Of a stretch of DNA of 64,000 bases, positions 36,273 to 51,447 are shown in pieces (within the stretch, counting starts at the first letter, position 1; every line of letters begins with the position of its first letter). The notes beneath the pieces are model-generated. The model saw nothing but the letters and a program-made list of their open reading frames with translations. It did not search any database and was not told where the DNA came from. The DNA is from Macquaria australasica. Its lineage: Eukaryota; Chordata; Actinopteri; Centrarchiformes; Percichthyidae. Location: contig SEMN01000046.1 in assembly GCA_005408345.1 (NCBI GenBank), positions 992,001 through 1,056,000 on the forward strand, given 5' to 3'. The translations under genes and the position numbers were made by a program.

Positions 36273-38876
36273 TTATTTCAGCTTCTTCTTGTTGAGGAAG
36301 CTCTGATAATAGAAGTTACTGAAGAGGATGATGAGGGTGACGCAGTAACCAAACACCATGAAGTTCATGAAGTTGGGGAAGTCGCACTCTGTGAGCAGGT
36401 TGTTGCCGGTGTGCAGGAGGAACAGCAGGAACTGCAGCTGGAGAGGCGGTCGGGGAAAAGTTCAGATTAGCTTCACAAACATCTTGTACGTGCAGTCACA
36501 GTTCTTTTCATTCAGAGCAGGAGCCACTCACCAGCTGCAGGGACGTGAGGTATCGCTTCCACCACAGGTACTTCTGCATGTGAGGGCCGATCGCAGCCAG
36601 GCCGTAGTAAGAATACATCACGACGTGAACGAAGGTGTTGACCAGGCCGATGAAGAACGCTGGTACAAACAGAGGGACGCAAAAACATTCAGAGAAGCAA
36701 TAAGGAATGGACTGTTGGATTTGAAGTCATAAAAACATGTAGTGAAAGGAGTGTTTAAGTATTGATAGTGAGTGAATTAAGTAGGCTATCAGAACTGGTA
36801 CAAGTTTAAACATTGAAGAATACAAAGTGTGAGGCAGTTTAGTATTACAGTTTAGTTTTATTTTATTTTTTGTAATGTTTTCTCATCAGTGTCTTAGTTT
36901 TGTTCTTTTTGTCAATTTTTATAACCAACATGAATTTGAGCCAGGTTTTGTTGCTTCAGTTGGGCTCTTTTGTATTTCCCCTGTTTAGCATGTGTGCTTT
37001 TGGATTATTATATACCATCACACAATAAAGACACCTCTCACTCACTCGAGTTGTTTCTAAAACATCACTCCCGTCTTGAGCTTCTGGGGACAAAACTGAA
37101 TGCCCGATTTCTTTGGAATGAAAATAGTCGTGTTTAAAGGTGAATGAATACCAGCACAAATTACAGACTCTGCAGCCTCCTTCAATAATCCTTATTTATC
37201 AAACTCAAGTTTAGTGTCTTGTTGAAGCTAATAGACTTTTTATATATTAAAAAAAACAGACAGTAGCTTGTGGATGGAGGATAAGTGATGACATCAGCAT
37301 CCTTATCACACTCACAGCAAATTACTAACATAGTTGACTTACACTGTCCCCCGGCTACATACTTGACTCCCGCCCACCAGTTGAACATCAGTGGGCCGTG
37401 GTGGTAAACATGAAGGAATGTCACCTGACTGCTCTTCTTCCTCAGGATGAAGAAGAGCTGCTCATAGAGAGGAGCAGAGGAGACCATTATCAGTTGTAAC
37501 TCTGCATACTTACACCCGAGTTTCACTGATGCTCTGATAAATGTTGTAACAAACACACCGTGTCACTGAGCTCTATGATCTTGGAGAAGAAAAACCACCA
37601 GCAGACTCTGGCCATCTGGAGAAAGGAGAGTTTGACATATTATTCATTTAATAACTGTATGTTTTATCTTTCACCTGTCTGGCAGGATTTTCTTTATTGT
37701 GAATTACATTTCACATGTAACACATAATGTGCACAAACACATCAAAGTGACTAAATGCATCAAGTGCGACTTGCTTACCCTCATTGCCAGCGGGCTGGTG
37801 CTGTAATCTACAGGCTGACAGAGGTAGCTGTAGTTCGAGAGCCAGGACGTGACCAGGAACTGGTAAATATTCATACAATGACTTAATGAAACAATACACC
37901 ACCAATATAACCACATCAGGAAACAGAAACTCCTAAGAGGAAGCAGCAGCTACGAGAATATAAACAAAAACTGGAAATATTCAAGTAAAATTGAATATGT
38001 GCACCACTGCTGTAAAAAACAGAACAGAAAGCAGCACAAAACACACCTCATAGAACATGTAGGCAGACAGGCCGACCATGGCAAAGTTGTAAACAATGAG
38101 AACCATTTTGAGGTCAACGGGTTGTCTGTGTTTCATCAGCCGAGGGCCGGCCCAGACCACAAAGAGGTAAACCAGGAAGATGATCGCCACCGGGACGGGG
38201 GAGTAGACCAGCAGCCACGGGTCCGTCCTCTTGTCTGGAACACGATAAGAGCTCTGTGTCAGACTTTAAGGCATTATTTATAAATTAATAAATATATTAC
38301 AGGACACATCTCTGGCTATAATTACAAGTTGTAAGAGCTGCCTTGATTTCCCCAAACTTTCAGCACTGATTAAAGATGATTTTTGTTTTATTCTGCACAG
38401 GGAATACATTTTTTATTTTTATTTTTACAGTTTGTTAAATGTGCAGTTTTGTGAATGTAAACTTAATCCTGATTCAAAAAGCCTAAATATTTTTACTTGA
38501 GAAAAAGAAATGGCAGTTGCCATCTGATAATGAAAAAGTTCCTGTTCCTCTCACTCCTGTATGTCCACCACTGTAACAAGATAATAGTGTTTAAAAAGTG
38601 GCTTGGTGGCAAATCATGTGACAAACCACAAAGCCGGCATTGTCAAGGCAAGCTGTGGAGGACATCTGCAGCTCCCCACTCCCCCACACAAACACACACA
38701 AGTTCAGGCTTGTTTTTACAGACTGGGAATCTCTTCTACAACTACAACAGATATAAGTTTGCTGCAAAACTAAAGCAAAATGAACTGAATGTGAGGGGGG
38801 AAATAATCATCATCGTACCTCCATTGTCCACTAGCCTCTGGTGCACAGATAGGACAGTTTGCCAGGCAGAAGCCAT
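36273..38876 (-). CDS. elovl8: Very-long-chain fatty acid elongase Elovl8, copy 3
   Basis: Seven coding exons: 38819-38876, 38047-38234, 37779-37859, 37559-37615, 37343-37457, 36532-36659 and 36273-36437. They encode 263 residues. It shares with copy 2 the [13 protein letters not shown] sequence and the NFMNFM and QSFL changes. It differs by ending KKKLK rather than KKKQK, which still leaves two lysines at positions -3 and -4 for ER retrieval. Its place next to intact mutyh suggests it occupies the right edge of the ancestral locus. Copies 2 and 3 are so similar that short reads would not separate them. Confidence 0.87.
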
Positions 38877-39318
38877 CTGGAAACAGAAAGGAAGTGAATG
38901 AGTAAAGATGAAAAACACTAAAATCTGTAGTAGTTAGAGACAAAACTCTGCTAACTGATGCTCACCTTGCAAACGGTGTTTCAGCAGTAAACGTCAGTGG
39001 CAACGCTGGAGAACCTTTGGACACTGTCTGGCAAACAACTAGTAGCAAAGTTCAACTTGCTGCCAAAATCCAGGTCCTCGTCCTGAGCTTGATGAATGAA
39101 GTGGAGCGACCAGCCGCACCCGAAACAGTGCTGCTGTAACAGACTTCACTGCAGCCAAGTAACCAATAAAACACTGCACACAGTTACTGTGCGCAGTTGT
39201 CTTTAACCTGCATACCACTGAATGACAGTGAAGAAAATACCGAGATCTGGATCATTTCCTGCTTTTCTTCGTATTTTTTTCTTTTTGGCAGGTTCAGTTG
39301 GTTGTTACATGTTTAGCA

Positions 39319-39333
39319 AAGCAGGGGGCGCTG
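39319..39333 (+). promoter_or_regulatory. CTCF-like motif upstream of elovl8 copy 3
   Basis: AAGCAGGGGGCGCTG; the core AGGGGGCGCT is kept, though flanking bases differ from copies 1 and 2. Confidence 0.4.
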
Positions 39334-40234
39334 TTTCCTACTATAATGTGACCTACTGTCAATATTAGGATTTTATTTTTTGTTTGTGGCTTATGTTTTG
39401 TATATTTCCATGTATTTATTATACCGTACATATTTGTTTCAACAAAATAAACGCACCCTCTTGTCCATCAAGGAATAAATGCAGATAGATAGATTTGGCA
39501 ATAATAAAAGTAAATGCAAGACTACAAAGTCTGTGAGATAACAGACCAGATTTCAGTGCTGTAACACAGTTTGCAACAGTCAAACTGATTCTTTTCTGCA
39601 GCTCAAAGTTAAAAAAATTCTCTTAATATTCACATGCCTAATAGCAGTCGTCTGTCTCATCCTGAGCACTATATAAAATTTAAGATGTGTGTAAATGTCA
39701 GTTTGTGTAATGTAAGCTACAATATATTCTCTTCAGACTTTAACTGGATCTTTTTCTTGTGATAAACTACAAAAGCTTCTCGTTCCTGTGACACACCAGG
39801 TTATTACAAGAAATTCTTCTATAAAATGAAATAAGTCTGCACGCTGCAGTAACAAGAAAGGATGTCATTATAACAAGAACAAAAAATAATAGCAGCTTTT
39901 TTGTTCACTTTCTCTATGATGAAAATATAGATAATAAATCCTGACTGGCAGTTCACACGTTGCCACTAGCTGGCATGAAACCTGGTGTTTGTCTTGTGTC
40001 TGGACTTTTTTATCCAAAGTTATATTCTCTACACTTTTTTTCCCCTACTAACATTGCATTTTTATTGTGTTAATAAACATGACAATTATCTTACATACTG
40101 CTTGTAAAACATGCATTAAGCCGACATGAAATGGCTGCAAATGTTAGGATGCCATACAGATGTAACTTCATAGCAAGACTAGTCATAATAAAAGTGATTA
40201 AAAGCCTGATCTACCATTCCTATTTTCCCTACAG

Positions 40235-40365
40235 GTAGCTCACCTGTTAGAGCGGCTCAGGTTTGATTTGCCCTTTGCTGCATCCTCTCCCGCCTTTCCT
40301 GTCTCTCTCTGCAGCTGTTGCTATAAAAATAAAGGCAATGCCCCCAAATTTTTTTGGTTTTTAAA
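40235..40365 (+). repeat. SINE-like fragment next to the mutyh last exon
   Basis: GTAGCTCACCTGTTAGAGCG resembles a tRNA-derived SINE head, and the following TGCATCCTCTCCCGCC...TTTCCTGTCTCTCT plus AATAAAGGCAATGCC resembles the tail of fish SINEs. It is absent from copies 1 and 2, where the whole segment 40236-40537 is replaced. It lies in the 3' flank of mutyh. Confidence 0.55.
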
Positions 40366-40370
40366 AAGAA

Positions 40371-41008
40371 TCAAGATTCCTGTTTCACTGTGTTGAAGAA
40401 GGAGCTGAGGGAGAGCTGTCTGCTGCTGCTGTTAGCTGCACTCAGTTTGGGTTTTTTTGAGGTCTGTGGTTTCTTGTTATTCTTTATGCCGCCGGGCTTT
40501 TGCCTTTTTCCATCCTAAGTGCGACAAGCAGAGACAAACGTTAAAGGTGGAATCTGTCACTAGTACAGGATTATAGAATAAGGTAGATTTTTGTAAAGGG
40601 TTTTTAAATATATAAATATACAGAAGTGCTTACCTTAGAGGTTTGTTCTTTCTGACTGTCCACAGAATCACAAAGCTTCACAATCTGCAGGAGAGTTAAC
40701 ATATTGATCCCATTCATGGATTGTTCACAGACTACACATGAACAGATGTGGACACTCACTCACTCCTGCTGCCACATCTTTCTGAAACAAACTCAACGAC
40801 CAACTACAACTGCCCTTCACGCTCTCTGAGACTCAGTTTAATAATCACAGTAACCAGAAGATGAAAACTTGAACTGAAAATTGCTGAAATCCTGTAACGT
40901 GACACAGGGGAAACTACAGCAAGTGTCGCAAAAGCATGCTTTCTGTGAGTGATAGTAAGTCCACTCCTGCTGCTACAGGTACTGCTGACCTCAGGCACAC
41001 AGCAGAGC

Positions 41009-41048
<40 letters not shown>

Positions 41049-41481
41049 CTGTGTAAACTAAATAAAAACCTTTTTCACTCCTGTGGACACAGCAGCATCC
41101 TGCAGAGCAGATCTGGTGAGCCACTGCACATTTTCAGTCTGTGTTTGTGTGTCACCGTCCAAACACACACTGTGGACCACATACGTCTGGTGGATGTGGG
41201 AGAAGATGTGAACCACCTGCAAACAGCCAATCAGTGAGCCATCAGAGGGCAATTACACAGCTACAGAAAGAGTTTCTGCACATATAAAAGTGCGTATGAT
41301 AGACAGGTGGTGAACATCGAGCTCACCTCTCCCACATACTGGAGCAGGCTTTCAGTCAGATGGGTTCCCAGCATCCTGCTGATCTCAGCACACAGCGCCT
41401 GCTTCTGTTTCATCTCAGAGTTCTTCTTCTCCTCCAGCAGAAGACTCGGAAACTCCCACAAGCCTGCCAGCAAACCTGTCA

Positions 41482-41513
<32 letters not shown>

Positions 41514-44500
41514 GTATTTAAGTATTTATTTAAAGTATAAAATCTCAACAGATAGGGTTATTGTATTGTATATTCAATTCAATACGTTTTTATTGTTAAC
41601 ATATTTCACTTAAATTCATTTTTAACTTTGTGTCACATTTTTAAAGTTTTCTATATATTCAAATTATTCATGCAGGCCACCCAAATAAATGTACTTACTC
41701 GTTTTTTGCATTTCTGCATTTAGTATTTCTATAAAGTTTGCCTGCCTTAGAGTTAAAATACAATAAAAATCCCTGCCAAAATGAACACTGATGGAAAGTT
41801 AAAGCTGCAGAATGATTGACAGGTAGACCAGAATCATAGCCTGCTTCAAGACCAATGAATCACTGCTCACATCCCCAATTTTTCAGCGATCCAAACAACA
41901 ATTCATTCTGATTATCAGGCAAGAAACAAATTCATTTTGCAGCCAACTCTTGACCACCTCAAACAGATCCCCCACCAGTGGGACACGCTGCAGGCACCGA
42001 CCTTTGTTTGGTCTCTGTGTGAGCAGGTACTCGTCCTCTCCCTCCTCTCTAGGTCTGATCACCACACAGGTCAGAGTTCGCTCCACTCGAGGCGGCTTCT
42101 TCACCGGCTTTCTGGGGAAGTTCTGAACACCCAGCTCATCGTCCCAGGGCTCAGAGGGACACAGCGGACATGCCCCGCTGTTCGCTGAAGGAGAGGAGAA
42201 AGTACTTTAGTGTAACATCATGACTTCATGAAGGTCTGAGAGGTCTTGGGGAGCGAGGAGGACTCAGGACACTTACTACAGTCTTCTATATCAGGCAGGG
42301 TGGACGGCTTCCTGTCCAGATTCCCCAACAGTTTCCTAGAGTTCTTCTCTTGTTTGACATGAACCTGCACATTCACACACTGTATAAGCACACCATCATG
42401 TACAGTATGATCCAAGGCATTAATAATCTATGTTAGTACTTGCTTCTGCTGCGTTTACAATACAAAGCAAAGCACAAACCCTAACCTTACCAGAACTGGT
42501 TTAACACCTAGGGTGCTTTTTACCTTGCGGTAAGAGCGGCAGTGAGACTGTACGGGACACTGGCTGCACAGTGGTCCTTTAGGGGTGCAGACTCGTGCTC
42601 CCAGCTCCATCATGGCTTGGTTGAAGTCCCCAGGTCTCTCGGGATCCACCAGTGTATTGGCTAGACTCCTGAAATGGAATGTGTCTTAAGACTATATTCG
42701 GAGTAGTCTTAGTAGAAACTTCAAAACTAGTTTAATATAATTTACAAAGACTGACTTGGATATGGTGAACTTTTTTTTTCTGTGCCTTGATCACAACAAA
42801 AGCTTCATTTTCAAAGTTCAAAGAGCATACTTAGACTTGGATTGGAATAAAATAAGTAAGTGCGTAAGTGAGAGTGGACTGCAACACTCAGCACAAATTC
42901 AACAATTAGGGTGCAAAGCTGAGAGAGAGAGCCTGTAAACTGCCTCGACTAAAATGCCTTTTGGGTTCACCCAGAGTCCAGTTTTCTGTTTTATATTTTT
43001 AAGGAATATTCCTCCGTTTTTGAAACATGGTATCCTTGACATCTAAATATCTTCAAACAAATAAAATCCCAACCAATATATCAAACTGCCCGTGCAAAAG
43101 CTGCTCAAAGCAAAAAAAACCCCAGCTACATCACAGTGACATTCGGAGATATTAAAGTAGGTGCTGGCATCAAAGTCAAAACCCAGGTTCCTTGAGGATA
43201 TTAGTTTGAAGTTTAATCTCACCAAAGTGCCTCTGTTACTGCAGGACTTGTGCTGTCGGCTCCGATGGCCCTCAGGCGACACAGCACCCGAATCACATTG
43301 CCATCCACAGCTCCAGTAACCTAGGCAACAGAGACCTTTTCAGTCATCAGTGATAAATGAGGCAGTGATCAAGTGTGGCCTGAGTTTCTGCATGTGCATG
43401 TCTTCAGGTGTGTGTGTATGTGTGATGACCAACCTGGCCCAGTGCAATAGAGCCTATAGCTGCAGCAGTGTAGCGTCCCACTCCAGGCAGCTGTTTCAAC
43501 AGGCTGTCAACAGTGCGAGGAATCTGTCCCTCAAGCTCTGACACCACCTAAAACAGACCATCAATACAATTAACACTCCGATATTTCACATCCTGTTGAT
43601 CAATGGATTACATAACTGGTCATAACATAAAACCATATCAAGTAATTATTACACGCAATTTTAAGACGCAGATATTTTCTATAGTTTGATGCAGTCAGAG
43701 CAGATTTTCAGAGCACAACACAGACCTTCTGAGCTCCTTCATGCAGTCTTTTCCCTCGTGAATAGTAGCCAAGGCCCGCCCACATCTGATTCACTTCCTG
43801 CACATGAATGAAATCAATACATTTTATTTAAAATCAATAGTATTTTTAAGTCACTGTTATGTTCTGTGACTGCTTTTTAGTAATCACCTCCAGCGTAGCA
43901 GCTGCAAGATCCTGCACCGTGGGCCACCGCTGGAACACAGTGAAGGAAAAGTTTAAATTACATATAATGCACGCAATATATTGATTACATTTAGCATACC
44001 ACAAGGACTCCAATGTAATGAACACCTCAAAGGTGCCTACCTTGATCCACTTGTTGTAGTAGTCTATTACTGTGGCAACTTGGGTCTGTTGCAGCATGAT
44101 TTCTGAAACCCACACTAAAAAAAAGAGACAACTGTCTTGTAAAGGACATCCACAGCAGTTAAAGTTGTGTCATTTTGACATAAAAATATGAAAATATTTT
44201 CTTACCTGCATACGTCCTGATGTTGAGGTCTGACTCTGTCACAGCCTGTAAAAGAAATACAAGGAGCCAGTCAGTTATATAAGTCAGCTGCATTTTTTTT
44301 TTACATTGCTGAATGTGTAATCAATATAATTTGATAGGAGGAACACTGATCAAAGCAATATTTGGGCATTTTAGAATATCATCTTGAATGCTACAGAAGC
44401 ATTTTATTATTCAGTAATCATAAAATGATACACTGAAGTAATAAGTGCTGACAACCAGATGAGATTGTTTGAAAAAAGGCCAAAGCATAACAGGAAAGAC

Positions 44501-45723
44501 TTAAATAAGACATTACATTACTGTCATTTCATATGGAAAAGTCAAATACTGTCAAATATCATCATTACAAAATTAAGATATGATATTTTGACTGCATTGC
44601 ACAGCCCTAGTATACTTTACCGTGACTATGCAATCAAGTTTTATGTTGGATTTTTAGAATTTTTTTTAGGATTTTTAGGACTATTAGGATTTATTTTGTC
44701 TACCTGTAAAGTGACAAAATAAGAGAGTGAAAATATTAGTGAAACCAACAAATCCTTGTTAAAACAAAAAAGCTAGTTTCATGTACGCTGCAGTCACCAT
44801 ATCTCTACAACACCTCCTGTACTTTCATAATGATATATAATTAAAGTTTGTCTCTAACAACCAAATATGTGTGTAAAAAAAAAGACAAAATTTCTTGTCA
44901 CAACCAGTGAAAGAAGTGCTTCTCTTTACCAGAGTCCTCCATGGCAGCTCTCTCTTGTCCTCGTCGTACCATTTGAGGAGCTGAGACCGCAGCAGCTCAA
45001 CATCAGCAGGATCATGGAAAGTGTGGTATGTGGATGGCGAGGAAGCATCCGTGGTTTCCTCTGGAAGACCAAAAACATTATTTTCATTCAAACTAAACAA
45101 AAAGGCAACCTCCACTGACGTTCAAGCAATAGAATATTTATCAAATATCCTAGGATGGCTCAAATGTTATAAGCTGAGAGGGAAAACATTAACAGAATAG
45201 GTGATACTATTGAGGTAACAAGATCAGAAGGCAGATTAAAGGCAGGATAAAGTTTGGTTCTCTAGATGTACCTTTAGACTCCTGTGGTAATTTCTGAGGC
45301 AGTGAAATTCATATCTTAGGTGAATGAAAACCTTTCCGACACTGTTTCAACAAAAATGCATAAATGAACATATTACAATGGTGGTATTTAAGGAGTGGCT
45401 GTTGTAGCTATTGGACACAACTTTGATTGTGTCCATTCCTAAATGATGTGTGTAATCTTAAAATTTGCAGAGAAAGGAGGCGTTGGTCTGAGGGTTCACA
45501 AGTAAATTCAGTGATCAAACGTAAGGTAAACACTGTGCTGGTTCATATTCACTGTCATATTAATGTGGATACATTAAACAGGCTACCCAAAGTGTCTTGT
45601 CTTTCACATGATACGTTAAGAAACATCCACATAGCTACCTTCTTTCACAGATGACTTTGACCTCTTCCGCTTTGTCTTTGCTGTTTCTACCATCTCCAGT
45701 CCGGCTCTCTTGCCTTCGTGCAT
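40371..45723 (-). CDS. mutyh: Adenine DNA glycosylase MUTYH (MutY homologue)
   Basis: Fifteen coding exons on the minus strand: 45639-45723, 44930-45060, 44206-44245, 44041-44114, 43888-43929, 43726-43797, 43434-43547, 43223-43320, 42524-42668, 42277-42364, 42002-42184, 41327-41475, 41070-41216, 40634-40684 and 40371-40463. Phases match throughout, giving 503 residues. MUTYH removes adenine mispaired with 8-oxoguanine in base excision repair. Seen directly: [12 protein letters not shown] with the catalytic-region Glu; the helix-hairpin-helix [16 protein letters not shown] with the catalytic Asp; the iron-sulphur cysteines in [18 protein letters not shown]; the Nudix-like C-terminal domain with [10 protein letters not shown]; and a PCNA-binding-like RQLSLSSFF near the end. 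The N terminus is short with a basic KTKRKR cluster. One donor (after 41070) is a weak GTTTTT. Its 3' part was the source of the fragments in copies 1 and 2. Confidence 0.93.
41011..41049 (+). repeat. (CA)n microsatellite in a mutyh intron
   Basis: An almost pure CA run of about 39 bp lying directly against the donor side of mutyh exon 41070-41216. A second run, 41482-41509, lies next to the acceptor of exon 41327-41475, where the minus-strand GT-rich run precedes the acceptor. Confidence 0.9.
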
Positions 45724-46406
45724 CGCTGAACGTAATCTGCTCAAAGCCAAACACCACATGCAACGACTTTTTTCATTTCTCTGCGCACAGCGCGCAGCCC
45801 AAGTGCAGCCTTGTTTACTTCACTGATTCATTTAGGCTCCCGCCACGTTCAGCACGCTGCTCGTCCAATCCGATGCAGTTTTTTTTTTTCGTCCAATCCG
45901 CTGCAAGGAAACAGGGGACGTACGTATAACGTCATCTCCGGTGGGAGGGTCAAAATTAAAATTACGTAAAGTGTAGTTGTGCAAATATTTCTTATTGGTT
46001 AATTATCATTATGGTTACCCTGGATTAGAGGATGCATTTATTTCATTAGTGCATATTCAAAATAATAAAAATGTAAATATTCATGAAAAAAATCTTAAAC
46101 AGAACATTCAAAAAACTTTCAGGAATAATCTTTGCAAATGCTGTGAGAAACAGTAAAATGCTGAGTTAAGCAAACGAATAACAAGTTTAAAACGGTATTA
46201 AAACTGGGCATAGATAATAACATATGTAAAGTCTAAATTGATCAGTTTTTAAAAATATAATTCCACAAATGAAAAAAAAAAAGTAGACAGTAAATTAAGA
46301 ATTAAACTGAGTAAATTAGTCAGTAGCATACAAACAACATTTACACAAGATTTTCTACAATTTATTGATCTGCATCATTAAAATGATTAATTCCTCTTGT
46401 CAGCCT
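45724..46406. other. Intergenic region between mutyh and armh1
   Basis: About 680 bp holding the mutyh promoter (GC-richer up to about 45945) and then A/T-rich sequence that should contain the armh1 3' untranslated region. No other gene is visible. Confidence 0.6.
45865..45897 (-). promoter_or_regulatory. Twin CCAAT boxes in the mutyh promoter
   Basis: Two copies of CGTCCAATCCG, 28 bp apart (CCAAT at 45865-45869 and 45893-45897), sit 142-174 bp upstream of the mutyh start codon. They read ATTGG on the gene's strand. A poly-T tract separates them. Such repeats fit NF-Y binding in TATA-less housekeeping promoters; no TATA box is apparent. Confidence 0.5.
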
Positions 46407-49863
<3,457 letters not shown>

Positions 49864-51447
49864 CTTGTCTGTCTTGGCGAACTTAAGTTAATGCTATGAA
49901 GTTTTTTTTTTCCCTCCAAGAACCAGAGCTAGGCAGAGTCCTGACTGTAGCTGTTCTACAAATTGTTTGTTAAAAAGCTATAATTGACCTAAAAACTGAA
50001 TTTTTGTCTTTTCGTCGGTCTTCATTTGCTCCTTATCTTCTTCCTCCACTTCGCAGCTAGCTAAAGGTCGCTTAGCAACGCCCCCACAATCTCCGTCTCT
50101 CTGAATGTGTGAACAAAGCATTGACGAGGACTAATATGATCCCTTTTTAAAAGTATAGTTTTAATAATATAATGTAAAATAATATATTTTAATATATGTA
50201 ATTTATATAATTTAGAGTAGGAAGTGTCCCTTATGTAACATTTTGGTATAAAAAGTATTTACATAAAAGTATTTCTCCAAAGTTCAGTTCACTCTCTTTA
50301 GAGAAGAAATTTTAACCTAATTCTGGATCTGTACATAAAAATATAGAGAAATAATTACTCTCATATCAATACAGCATTATGTACTGTAGATAGACAGATA
50401 GCAACATTACTGGTCAGCATTATGGAGTCAGCAATGTAGCTATTTGTTATCCAAGAGAGGGATAACAGTGATAAAGGTAAGGGGTTGTCAGTCAAATTAT
50501 AAGAATAAATTACTAATTGAAGGTTTAAAAATATGAGTTTTAAGTTTAGATAGTACTCAAGAGAATCAAACTCCCTAATGTCAACAGAGGGTTATTCCAG
50601 GGAGAGTAGGTGCAATAGAAGAAGGCACTGCAGCCTCCTAACATTTTTACCATTTAGTGTTCTATTTTCTTTCTACTATTCTCCTTTCCCAAGGTATTGT
50701 TGATGATGAATCCCTAATAAAAATGTTAACATAATTTCATGGCACCACAGGGAAAAAAAAGAATCACATTTGACCTTTGTTGTAGATAGGCTTACATAAA
50801 TATTGCATGTGTGGTAGAAATCACTGTAAAACTGAAACTTAAAAAATGGCCATTGTGGAAGTAAAATGTGGCATCAGATTTCAAGATTTTTTCTTGGAAA
50901 CACCCCTTTAAGTGGGTGTGGTGATTCCTGGAACACAAGTGCATGCAAAATTGTGCACAGATTTCGCCAGTTTATTTCTTCAGTGAGATACTTTTCTTCA
51001 GTTAATTTCTTTTCTTCTGGTAAGTTCGTTCCTATTTTTAACCAGAAAAATGGATAGGCTACTGATGGCATCGCATATTATTTGTGTAGAGAAAAACTTG
51101 AAACTGAGCAACATTTGTACATCATTTCAGTCACACCGTGGATGCTCAGCAACATTGTATTTGAATGTGTTTGTGTGTATTGGGCTATATATAAGAAAAT
51201 GCACCTACATTCTAGTCCTATGTCTCTTGAAAATCAACCAGCACTAGTACAAAAACTTGTTGCTCTCATAGTGATCTTATGTCTGGTTTCCTGAAGAGAC
51301 TGGACAAACATAGCTCTGCTATGTCTGGGTGGAAAGAGGCAGTATTGAATGGTCACTATTGCCAATGTCCTGAACATATATAAAAAAACGTTTTGAATAC
51401 AGAAACTTAGCAGTGTTCCTTGTTTTCCCCAGTGTACTGCAATCAAA
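49864..51447. other. Intergenic region between armh1 and lgals3bp
   Basis: The divergent intergenic space of the two genes. The first ~200 bp, including a GCTAGCTAAAGGTCGCTTAG stretch near 50057, is probably the armh1 promoter. The rest is A/T-rich with no recognisable gene. A TTTCTTCAGT/TTTTCTTCAGTT repetition lies at about 50975-51015. Confidence 0.5.

Larger units (their letters stand above)
33470..41336. repeat. Segmental triplication, copy 3 (continues into intact mutyh)
   Basis: It starts at the junction with the copy 2 mutyh fragment and ends where copies 1 and 2 break off, inside a mutyh exon at about 41336 (the exon is 41327-41475). The left part is nearly identical to copy 2. The right part holds the native mutyh 3' end with its true last exon, which the other copies lack. 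Confidence 0.9.

Noticed and set aside
41464..41475. Alternative mutyh acceptor CTGGCAG|GCTTGTGG
   Set aside because: It would drop the conserved LLAG of [10 protein letters not shown]. The acceptor 12 bp upstream (TTGACAG|GTTTGC) restores the full family motif and the same phase.
50866..51057. Possible upstream exon for lgals3bp
   Set aside because: The signal peptide exon at 51448 already provides a clean start and donor. The upstream frame has no plausible link.
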